From assembly GCA_014529385.2 (NCBI GenBank), contig CM043950.1:70120935-70180934 (forward strand): DNA of 60,000 bases. Reading direction: 5' to 3'. Positions 45,791-56,943 of the stretch are shown here, in pieces. The first letter of the stretch is position 1. Each line of letters opens with the position of its first letter. The stretch comes from Adiantum capillus-veneris. Lineage: Eukaryota; Streptophyta; Polypodiopsida; Polypodiales; Pteridaceae. The notes below the pieces were generated by a model that did no database searches, had not been told where the DNA came from, and was given only the letters and a program-made list of their open reading frames with translations. A program made the position numbers and the translations under genes.

Positions 45791-48700
45791 ATGAATTTGA
45801 GATCGGGCAGGAATCTCCAGAATAACCAACCAAAACAAGGGGAACAAGCAAGTGTCATATTAACCGAGGGAAGTGTAAACCAAAGTTGGGTGCAACCATT
45901 AGAGCCGATCTTTGAAGGAAGTGTTTCTGATACTTCTTCGGAGAGATCTTACGAGATTTTCATCGAACACTTGGAACACTTGAACCTGAACAACAGAGAA
46001 AATATGGTAGCAGGACCATCAAACCCTTCCGCCACAATGAAGCTATTGTTCATAAAATACCAGTACGACAATGAGCAAGGTGCCAAGATCTACAAAGATG
46101 GAATGGACCGCTATTGTGTAAAGATAGAAGAGAGACCTAGTGAGTTCAAGGACTTAGTGCCTGTGAGCTATAGCGGAGATAGATATCTAGATGACGAGGA
46201 TACCATGTACTTGGTAGTCCTAAACCCTAACATTGTGGACAAGTGGGGATTGATGGGCACCAAAGCCAAAGTAGATGAAGAACTTGAGGAGAAAGCACCA
46301 ATAATGAACTTCCCTGATGCGAGGTTAAGAAGAGAGAATGAAACTACAAGGATCAACACTGATAACATCTATGTGGGGCTATACAAATATAATAATGGGG
46401 AGCAAGATCTCTATTATAGATGTGAAGAACCCTACACCGGAGAGTTGACAGACCAAAAAAGACTTTATGTCTTTACCTACACAGAGAGATCGGAAGTGAA
46501 AATTGCCGCTTACGACAAGTATGGGAGGCAATACTCAACAATGGGCAAGAAAGAATTAGAAGGATATACATACTTTGGGGGACCACTACATCAGTATTAT
46601 GTTACTTCTAGCTCACAAAGACCAGCACCAACAAATGGAGTGCAAAACCCAATGACAACAGGAGGACAAAGAAGCCCGGACCAATGGGATCATTACATTC
46701 CAGAGAGTCAATGGATACGAATCGAGGTAGTGCAGTTCCAATCCCCACATATACCACTCCAGGTCCAAGGTTCGAAGCGGAACCATCACATTTACCTCCT
46801 AGTAGTAGACTCAGGGCAAGGGAACCGACAAGGGTAACCCATGAAGTCAATGATGCTAGAGAAAGCTTTAGCCAAGCCACAGGAGCAATGAGATTGGTAG
46901 CAGACCATAGACGTATGAGACCATCTCAAGTAGCCAAGTGTATGCCAAAGAAGTATGGTGGTTCAGGAGATCCGTATGCACATATGTCACTCTTTAAGCA
47001 AGTCTTAAGAGCTGAGCAGATAACAGATTTCCATACACAATAAGAGGGATTTGGTCTTACTCTAGAAGGTACGGCATTGACATGGTTTCAACCACTGAAC
47101 AGAGGGGGATTCCATGACATTGACCATTTGCTAAGAGAGTTTGCTGAGGAATTCTCAAAACGAGGGATTAAGCACAATACGGTCTCACAAATATATGCTT
47201 TAAAACAGAGAGAACACGAAAAAGTGAAGGAAGCTTCACTTCGCTTCAAACAATACATTGAGAGATGTCCAGTATGTGAACGACCACAAGATGACAGACT
47301 ATCTGTTCTCTTTATTGAAGGATTGAGAAACGACACTCTCAAGAAGGACTTGCACTTAAAAGCTTGTACAAGTTTCGAGCAAGTAACGAGAGAAGCATTG
47401 TACTTAGTGGATAACTGTACGGTTTATGGAGAGGTGTCAGCGGATACAGATTTTGCATCCAGTAGCTCTTCCTCCGTAGCGAGCGAGACTACCACTAAAA
47501 AGAATGTTCAAACAACAACCATGCCAAATGTAGAGCAAATGATAGAAGATGCTCTAAAAAGGATGGCACCATACCAAAAACCATTGCCAAAATCACTGAA
47601 ATGGTGTGCTATTGAAAAAAAATGGACAAACCATCCAACAGAGGAGTGCTATTACAACAAAGGGTATGTAAGGGAGCATCAGTATGCACCTCCTGCTCAA
47701 TTAGCACCACCTCAGGTACATCCAGTACCTCGATACCCAACGGGAAATGTACCAGGACCTATGGGGATAGAAAGACCGCAAACGGTATTGGGACAACAAC
47801 CACCTTTACCAAGAGCAAGACCAGTGGGCATTAGATATGCACCAACCTTAAAGAATAAGGAAGAAAAAGCCTTAGTGCCTGTTCAAGCCTATTATGAAGA
47901 ATCTGGTGCACACATGTCTCCAACTGTGTATTACCCACCAGAAGAACCCAAACAACCAGAACCATGGGGCATGATTGGGAATGTTGGAACACCAACAGTT
48001 ACAAGTGCTTTTGATGAAGAGAGATACAATTTGGACGCAAGAACATTGATGTTCATAGCTCATGAAGGGTTAACAGGACAAAGACCATCCTATCCACAAA
48101 GGACGAATCAAGTGGGACCAAGACCAGCACTAGGACCCTGTTACAAGTGTGGAGGTGACCATCTGATGAATGTTTGTCCACATACGGAAATAATTAGAAT
48201 TAACGCTTATTGCACTGAGTGTGGGGTTACTCACTTCATTGAGGATTGTTCAAAGAATCCAAACAAAGTGCAAAAGACGAAATTGAATATGCTAGAAACT
48301 ATTCCTACTAGCAGTGGGTCTGAAAATGAAACTCTGATACCAACGCAAGTTGTTACTAGAGCTCAAGCTAAGAAAACCACTAGAGAACCTGAGAATGGAA
48401 AGTTAGCGACTGAAGTGGTTAGTCAAGGACCGCGGAGTCAGAGAAACACATGGAAAGCTAGAAAAGCACGCATGAAGTTGAGAAAAGAACGTGAAGACGC
48501 TATTCTAGCTGAGGAACTAAAGCAAACTAAAGATAGATTAGAAAAACTTGAGAGTCAAAACGGGAAACGAGAGATGAGCCCAGAAAGAACGAAACAAAAG
48601 AGTATCAAAGAGACAACGAGCTTAAGCTCAGGGGGATCAGTGCTAGTCGACAAAGTACACGAACCATTGGACGCACTGATGAGAGCTTACGAAGCTAGGT

Positions 48701-49299
48701 TAAAGAACAACCAAACACAAGAACAGAGGTGGATGACATATCCAAATGCGGAATTGAAAAAGTAGAGACTTGAAATGTGCCAGAGAATGATCGAGACTGC
48801 ACAAGCCTTGTTAGAACGACCAAGAGAAACAATGAATTGTGGAACGGAAAACCCAATTCAGCAAGAGACTATCATTTCACGGGTAGCTGAAAAGACTCCC
48901 AGTGCACAAAAGCCTGAAAATACACACAAGGATGACCGCATAGTATTGAACACAACCGATCAGGAGATAGAGAGTTTTCATCCAGTCATACAGAGGTCTT
49001 ACGGAAGAGATGAGGATTACAATGAATTTTGGAAACAAGTGAGAGAGGCAAACTTTGCAAACGAGCTAAGTTGCCAAGCTAATCAGACAAATTGGGAAAA
49101 GGACATCAGGAATCCTCCCATAGTGGAATTTGAGGCAGGATCTCAAGTGGACTTGGATCTGCAATCTTACTGGGGAGATGGGGGCTTTGTTAGAACAATG
49201 GAGATCAAACCTCATTCACTGAATACCTTACCTTCATACTTAGGAGAGTATGAAGCAAAATCCGAGATTAGAGCACTTCCCTCTTGTCAACACCAGTGA
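45791..49299 (+). pseudogene. gag: gag of element C, frameshifted
   Basis: The ATG at 45791 gives MNLRSGRNLQ, the same start as in A and B; a TTG codon just upstream is not the start. The frame shifts near 46700. The gag core is at about 46940-47430 (YGGSGDPYAHMSLFKQVLRA, then FIEGLRNDTLKKDL), with TAA at 47041-47043. Two zinc knuckles, CYKCGGDHLMNVC (48139) and CTECGVTHFIEDC (48211), are both CX2CX3HX4C; an earlier candidate near 47600 lacks its second Cys. A charged coiled-coil-like stretch covers about 48430-48600. TAG at 48763-48765 precedes a last open part to 49299, where the reading frame changes again into PR. Confidence 0.85.
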
Positions 49300-50846
49300 C
49301 ATGCACTATCACTCTAGCTGAGCTTTTGAGGCTAAGACCACATATGTGGACCACTGTAGGAAAATGCTTGGAGAAATTTGGGATAAAAGACCCAACATCG
49401 AAACTGCAAGAGGGTATACAAGAGCTGAGCAAACCACAAAAGAACGCTAAGCCTGTACCCTTAAACAAGGTCGGAGAGTATTGCGAAGGTGAAGAGGGGA
49501 ATACAACCTTACCAGTTGAATTCCAAGTAGTGAACACGATGGCAATACTAGACAGCGGAGCTGGGGTAGCCATTGCTACAAAAGAAATCTGGAAAAAATG
49601 GGAGAAACCAGCAATAAGGAAGACTAGGTTGAAACTCCAATTAGCAGATGGACACATGGAGAAACCTATGGGGTTATTAGAGAAAGTCGTAGTGACTTCT
49701 TGCGGCATTGAATACGAACATACTTTTACTATTGTCGATTTTGGCAAGGAGAATAACTATGATATCATACTGGGAAGACCATTCATGAGACAGTTGAAAA
49801 TGGTCCAGGATTGGGGCTATGATCACATATACCTGAGAAATATGGAAACCACTATACGTGTGAACCTGAAAGACCATAGCTACAAAGATGTGAACCGAAC
49901 ACCGGTAGAGGAGTTTGATTCAGCTACTTTGGCGGGATCCGAATTTCCAGCTTGGTTAGGTAAGCCCAAGGAGTGATGGATGTGTGGGGCCTCGAAATGT
50001 GGAAGTCTGAGGCGAGAAGAATATGTTTTAGAACGGGCTATCGAAGACGAAACTTATATAGGAGAACCCTTTCCAGAGGACACGCTTGAACCATTAGAAT
50101 GGACACACATTCTAGCAACCCTAGATGTTTGTGCAATTCTGGATGGTCCCACAATAAAATTTTGCGACAAGGACGGGTACGACGTGGTTCCGTACTTCAT
50201 GTTGAGAACTGTACTCGAAAAAGAAACTGAAAAGAACGGTACACTGGAAAAGGAAGATGAAGAAGAGGTGTTTCACGACATCCCTGATCATGCAGAGTGG
50301 GAAAATGAAGCAGACAACGAGTCAACTGACATTTCAAGCGGAAACGAAGAAACTATAACGGATGTCAGATTTTATGATTTTCCGAACCAAACTAAACAAC
50401 GCCAGAAACGCTATAGAGCAAAGAGAAAAACAAAGGGGGTTAGAACCAATCCGATGCCTAGAATAAGAGAAAAAAATCAATTCCTAATGCTAGTAAAGGC
50501 GGAAGATTGTGTTAAGGACAAGATTTTTGGAAGAGTGAGAGGCAATGATCAAAAGAGCTTACGAAAAGACAAAAGAAGCTCAAGAAATCAAGTTCAAAGG
50601 AATGAAACGAAAACTGAAACAGAAAAATCAGAAAAGAACAAGCGCAACAAAGAACACACGGAGTCCAAGTTAGAACGTAGAAACAAGTACAGAGAGCTCA
50701 AGAAAACTCTGAAAGAAGTTTGGACGACAGAAATTGAGAGTGGAGAGGACGAAAACGCCAAAATCAAGGAAAACATGGATGTTCCCTCTCACTACAGGAA
50801 ATTCACAATAGAGGATAGGAAGGTGGTATTAACCCAACCTATTTGA
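49284..50846 (+). pseudogene. Aspartic protease and linker of element C
   Basis: Retropepsin with active site ILDSGAGVAIAT (Asp codon 49551) and ILGRPFMRQL near 49770; similar to B, but with the standard DSGA. TGA at 49974-49976 interrupts the frame. The following linker is acidic (about 50220-50340) and then very Lys/Arg/Glu-rich (about 50400-50780), like the linker in B. TGA at 50844-50846 ends this segment, and the frame continues into RT. Confidence 0.85.
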
Positions 50847-52945
50847 GAGAGAAAGGCGAACGAATCTTATGACGGACCGGAGGATGCAAAAAAAGTTGAG
50901 TTACCAGCTCCAAGTGAGACACCTAGACCGGTGTACATAGCCACAGATTTGTCTCCAGGCGAGGAAGAGAGACTTTTGAGTCTTCTCCGAGAGTACAGGG
51001 ATGTGTTTGCATGATCTTATAAGGACTTAAAGGGAGTTGACCCATCGATATGCCAACACACAATCCCACTAAAACAAGATGCAAAGCCTAGCAGACAGAG
51101 ACCATACACATATAATGATACGTTTGCTAAGCGAATCAAAGAAGAGATAGATAAGCTAATGGAAGCTGAATTCATATACGAGATTGAACACATCGATTGA
51201 GTATCTCCAATTGTGGTGGTACCCAAGAAGAACGGAAAACTCTGAGTGTGTGTCAACTTAAAGAAAGTGAATGCTGCAACAATCAGGGACAATTATCCCC
51301 TGCCGATAACTGATCATGTTCTAGAGCGTGTATCAAGGAAAACAGCATACTCCTTTCTTGATGGTTTTTCAGGATATAACCAGCTAGCCATAGCACCGGC
51401 AGATCAACATAAAACAGCTTTTGCAACGAAGTGGGGAATTTATGCTTATCGGGTTATGCCTTTTGGTCTAACCAATGCTCCCGCAACCTTCCAGAGGCTA
51501 ATGACGCATGCTTTCAAAGAATACTTAAGGTTGTTTCTACAAATATACATGGATGACTTATGTGTACATTCTCTTTTGAGAGATGAGCATCTAGAACACC
51601 TAAGAAAAGTATTTGAGAAATGTACAACATATCGCATTTGTCTCAATCCTGAGAAATGTGTGTTTATGGTCCGACAGGGAAGAATTCTGGGACATATTGT
51701 CTCACAAAACGGAATATCCACGGATTTAGAGAAGATAAAAGTTATAGTGGATATGCCTAGACCAACCAATGCGAAACAAGTACAGAGCTTTATGGGACAT
51801 TGCGGATATTATAGACGATTCATTTACATGTACGCTATAATAGGCCAACCACTTTACAGGCTAATAGTGAACTTTGAATGGACAGAGGAGTGTGAGGAAT
51901 CATTCAAAAAATTGAAAGAGGCACTCATTACTGCTCCAGTCTTGAAATCACCAGATTGGGAGAAGATATTCCATGTGCATATAGATGCTTCGGCATATGC
52001 AATAGGATGCATTCTGGCTCAGCCAGAAGAAGGAAACATGGATTTTCCTATCTGTTACGCCAGTCGACAGCTCAACAATGCAGAAAGAATTACACCACAA
52101 CAGAGCGAGAGGGATTAGGAATGATATATGCTGTGAAGAAATTTCGGCATTATCTTCTAGCCAACAAGTTTGTGTTTTTTACGGATCACCAAGCCTTGCT
52201 CTACCTAGTGAATAAACCATGCAATACCGGGAGAATAGTGAGATGGTTCATTATCTTACTGGAATTCGACTTCACGGTAGTAGTAAAGAAAGGAAAAACA
52301 CATCTTAGAGCTGATCATCTTTCGCGATTGACGAATGGAGAAGACCCTATAGGAGTAGATGACGACATGCCAGACGCGTACTTGTTCAACATAGAAATGA
52401 TACCGAAGTGGTCTCAAAATGTCGTTAGCCTATTAACCTATGGAGGAGAGTTTGATAGAAGAGAATACAACCAGAAACATATTGCTATTCAGCAATCCAA
52501 GAATCTTCAATTGGTTGCAGGAAGGTTGTATCAATTGGGAAATGATCATGTTTTACGACTATGCATCAATCCTGAGGAATATAATATATATCTGTGCGAA
52601 GCACATGTTCAGGAATGTGCATTTCATTGTTCAAGAAGGAACACATATAAGAATTTGTTGCAATTGGGAGTCTATTGGCCAGGAATGAAAGAAAGCGTAC
52701 ATGAATATGTCACTGTATGTATTGTAAGTTCATCAAAACCGCCAGCAGAGTATTCGACATTATATCAAATAATGATCGCTCCGGAATGGAGTCAGTATAT
52801 TGTTGAATATCTCACAAATAGAACTTTCCCAGAAGGAACGTCAAAAGCTCGTCAGAAATCTGTAGAGACAGAAGCTAGAGATTACGCTTTAATAGGAGAT
52901 CAACTCTATAAGAGAGGTAAAGACAACCAGCTTAGGATTTGCGCA
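50847..52945 (+). pseudogene. Reverse transcriptase and RNase H of element C
   Basis: RT with the catalytic box YMDD at 51546-51557 and the usual FGLTNAPATFQRLM block before it. TGA codons at 51012, 51198 and 51243 replace Trp, Trp and Arg of the B protein (FAW, EWVSP, KLRV). RNase H starts HVHIDASAYAIGC (about 51970). A one-base deletion near 52091 (GAAAGAATTAC against GAAAGGAACTAC in B) shifts the frame. The RNase H C-terminal part, TTTEREGLGMIYAVKKFRHY, follows. From about 52364 comes a first, degraded copy of the RNase H-integrase linker and zinc module, then a second copy from about 52745. Confidence 0.88.
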
Positions 52946-55309
52946 TAAGAGTCTGAGTATGTGATAATCCTGAAGCAAGCTCATGGAGGAGTAGGTGGAG
53001 GCCATTTCTCAGGTGATAAGACATCAAAACTTGTCTTAGCCGCAGGAATATGGTGGCATACATTACATATGGACGCTGAGGAATACGTTAAACGGTGTGA
53101 TGACTGTCAGCGGACCAAAGTACTACTTAAAAGAGATGATATGCCGCTTAGACCAATGATGGGGGCAAGAGCTTTTGCAAAATGGGGGATTGATTATGTC
53201 AGACCCATTTCACCTCCTGCATATAAGACTCATGCACAATACATCGTTGTGGCTACAGACTATCTAACAAAGTGGGTCGAAGCAAAGGCAACTCAAAAAG
53301 CAGATGCCAGGACCACGGCACAATTTCTATATGAATACGTCTTTGTACGATATGGATTGCCAATAGAAATTGTGAGTGATCGAGGCACACATTTTATAAA
53401 TGAAGTGATAGAGATCCTTCTAGATGAATTCATGGTAATCCATAAGAAATCAGTCCCGTATCAGCCACAAGCAAACGGACAAGCTGGAGCAACAAACAAA
53501 ACCATATGCACGGTCCTTACGAAGATTGTATCGGAGTCGAGAAATGACTGGGACCAGAAGTTGCATTCAACATTATGGGCATATAGGGTAGCATATAAAA
53601 CATCAATAGGAACGACCCCATATAACATGGTTTTTGGGCTAAATGCTATCTTACCAATAGAATTCTTGATTTCAACCTTAAGGGTGGCTAAAGATCTAGA
53701 GTGGACAGGGCACGAGCTTTCTGATAGAATAGATGACCTGGAAAAGCTAGACGAGCTTCGCTTAAAAGCAGTAGCTTCTATCTACGCTCAAAAAAGGCGA
53801 CAAAAGGAATTTTTTGATAAGCATGTGCGGACTAAAGAGTTTAAGGTTGGGGACTATGTCTTAGTTTACACTCTGAAACAGCATGCTAAGAAGCTTAAAA
53901 AGCGAGGGATGGGACCTCTGGTGATTAAAGATCTATCACCAAGTGGAGCCGTCAAGCTTGTTACATTAGACGGAGAAGAAATGCCCAATTGGATTAGTGG
54001 ATGCAGCGTGAAAAAGTATCTTTTGCCGCTAACCCAAGACATGCTTCTCAAAATACATCAAGAAAAGCTACGTGTCCAGAAAAAGAAAAAGATTGTGGAG
54101 GAAGCGCAAGCCGAGGCGAAGGAAAGAATGGAGAAAAGAAGACTACTACGTCAGAAACAGCGCAATGAAGGAGCAATACGAATAAACGCAGTCAGTATAA
54201 CAGAAATGGATAATGACAAAGAAGAACCCATCATTGAATGCAAAGTAGGAACCAACCAAATCAAAGCCAGAGCACTATTGGATTCAGGAGATCAAACTAA
54301 CCTACTTTCACTCAGTTTGTACAGACAATTGACAAATGACACTAAATTACAAACTGCCAAGCAAGAGTTAAAGAGTTACTCTGAGAATTCAATCAAAACT
54401 GTCGGATGCACAGTTTTACATATACAGATTAACCAATATGTGTATCCTCATATGTTTTATGTGGTTGAAGACCAAGCTACACAACATCCATTATTTCTAG
54501 GACAACCATGGCAGAAGCAATACAATGCAATGATTGACTGGAGTTCTAAATCAGTGCTTATCAAATACGAAGGTGAAAGTCAATCAGTTAAGTTCACCAA
54601 AGGAGCAGAGCCAACTCCAAAGGAAAAATCCAAGAACAAAGGTAAACAACAACCAGAGAAAAAGAAGAAGCAGTGGCAACAAAAATTTTCTATACAACTG
54701 GATTGCTCTTCGACGAGGAACTCTCAACATTGGATAAGGAAGACAAGCAATAATATAACAGCTCAACCTTGGAAAAAAACGGAGTCAAAGTTGGTATGGA
54801 GACCAAAAAAGGTTGTGCCAGAGAACACAAAGGTGGAAAACAGAGTCTTCAATACCAGACAACAGAGTGATTCCAGACAATCAAGGACAGTGAAACAGAT
54901 CTGGATTCCAAAGAAGTTCATGATGGCACAAAGCTATAGCAAGCAAATTTGGATCCCAAGGATTTGTAAACAGGAACTCCCTTCAGTACAATCCACGGAA
55001 ACTCCTAGGTATTTAAAGGCGAGGAAATCAACACAAAGAACAAAGCAGGTTTGGGTCGCAAAGAGTTTGTGGCAAGCACAAGCGAAGCGGAAGCAGATTT
55101 GGATTGTGAAAAAGAACAACAAGGTAAAGAAGAATCCATCTACTGATTCTACTACCGAAGTGCCAAAACCAACCCAAAACCCGACCACCAATCCTTCAAT
55201 CAAACAAAGAGCAGCTTTATTGGAAAGACTGTTGTATCATCGCTCTACAATTGCATTGGGAACTTATGACCAAAACAACTACAATGCTTCGCCCACAGAC
55301 ACTTCATAG
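52946..55309 (+). pseudogene. Integrase, second retropepsin-like domain and W-P-K tail of element C
   Basis: After TAA at 52946-52948 the frame is open for 782 codons from 52961. The zinc module has GGHFSGD and RCDDCQR. In the integrase core, Asp 53192 (GIDYVRP, with Arg for the usual Gly) and Asp 53378 (SDRGTHF) are kept, but the catalytic Glu is Gly (GQAGATNK, codon 53486). The C-terminal domain follows to about 54050. Next is a second retropepsin-like domain, ALLDSGDQTNLL (Asp codon 54281) with LFLGQPW (about 54494). Last come five W-[IVR]-[PAV]-[KR] motifs, with Trp codons at 54797, 54902, 54950, 55052 and 55100. A catalytically dead integrase is likely even in this open part. Confidence 0.9.
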
Positions 55310-55330
55310 TCGTCCAGGAGGACTCAGACT

Positions 55331-55344
55331 AGGAGGGGGGGAGG
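55331..55344 (+). promoter_or_regulatory. Purine tract directly after pol of element C
   Basis: AGGAGGGGGGGAGG, 21 nt after the pol stop, followed by a small tandem repeat (GGTATACA twice). Same position as the internal purine tract of element B. Confidence 0.5.
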
Positions 55345-56943
55345 TATACAGGTATACAGGAGCTACAAAGAAGCTACAAGCGACAAAAACAAAGAAAAAC
55401 AAAAATTATATTACAAGGGCAGTGTCTTACATGATTTCGCAATTTTTATGTTTGATTGCGGATATTGATAATATTTATGCCCTTATATACCTTGTTTTGC
55501 AACAAGAAGAGATCAAATGATGAGTTTGGGTCTCTAGACGTGTAAATATCACTAAATAAGAGTGTTTTTGGAGCTAAAAAGTGGTAATCCAAGTCCAAAA
55601 ATCACAAATAAGTGTATATTCATATACACAGGGTTACCAGCTATTTATTGTGTATGTTTGGAATTTTTTGGCTTCAATTTTCTATTTTCCTTTATTTTTT
55701 ATGATTTTCTTGATAAAAGTAAAAGAAAAATAAAAAAAGCATGTGAAACGAGATCAGAAAAAAAAATGAATAGATGGTGATGATCCTAATGACAAGGGCA
55801 ACCCATGGTAAAAATTGAGTACAATTCGGGAAAAGTTGCAGAAAGCCCGAAATGACAGAATTTTGGCAAAGTGGACAGATTTCTCAAAAAAAGGTCAAAC
55901 GGAGTCCAAATTGAGAATTATCAAATCCTAAAGTGCATTTCACGACGAGATAGGAGCACATGTCAAATTTGGTAACAAGTGATCCAGGAAGTCCAAAGTT
56001 AAGTATTTTTGACTTCACTTACAGGCTCATTTGCACTATTACCCACTTGGAGAGAGCAAAGAGCACACAGGAGCATCCAACCTTCTACAGCCTTCTACGA
56101 CTGCTACGAGAGCTCAGAGGACACCAGACATGAGAGGTAGAATCGTTGCCATAAGCTTTTGATGCTTATCATTAACTTTTGTCGCGAAAACTGAGCAAAA
56201 CCAAGAAACAAGAGCAGACGGGGAATGCGGTAGAATGCTAGGTAGTGGCACAACCACCTAACCAAACCTTGCAAGAACTTATAGGTGGGTTACCCTAGTA
56301 TAGAAGATGGGTTTCTAACACTCAAAGCTCGAGAAAGAACGACTAGAAAAACCCTAGGTCAACAGAGCCTGCAAGAGGCAAACAGGAAAAAGTTGTCGAA
56401 ACGACACAAAACTTCTCAGGAAGCTTAACAACATCGAGGGAAATGCAACCATGGAGTATCTCCAGGTTTGGACCACCAAAAGTGGTTCAAAACAACCGAT
56501 TCGACGACAGACACACAAAGCGTCATTTTGGCATAACGGCTGAAATTGACGACCGAATGAAATGAAACTTCACAAGCAGCTTCAAGTAACTATTGATGAC
56601 TTATGTTTGCAAGCAAAACCCAAAAGAAAGCTGATTCACTTACCGATGGTGAAAAAGACGCTTTCGGGCAACCAAATGCAGAAAGATGGAGAACGGAGAG
56701 CCAAAGTCAAGTTCAACCAAATAGATGGCTTCACAACATATCCAATGAGCTGGAAATGCAACTCTCGAGAAGAAAAGTTGAAGAGATTCAACTCCAAGGC
56801 AAAAAGACGACTTCGAAGACTGAAATGCCTATAAGGGGGCTTTTTAGCTAAACCGATGACTTCTTAAGTTAAAAACTAGTTAGCAGGGCTTAGAGCACTA
56901 GCACAAAGCATTCTTTGCACAAAAGGACCAACATTTCAAGAAA
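55345..56943 (+). other. Post-pol region of element C before palindrome array 2
   Basis: 1.6 kb, mostly noncoding. An ORF at 56603-56851 (about 80 codons, charged, Gln/Glu-rich) has stops just upstream and no recognised domain. No LTR start is evident after the purine tract. Confidence 0.5.

Noticed and set aside
51012-51245. In-frame TGA at Trp positions as an altered code or recoding
   Set aside because: The frame also has an Arg-to-TGA change, a TAA, a TAG and frameshifts, and B uses TGG at the same sites. Mutation explains all of it.
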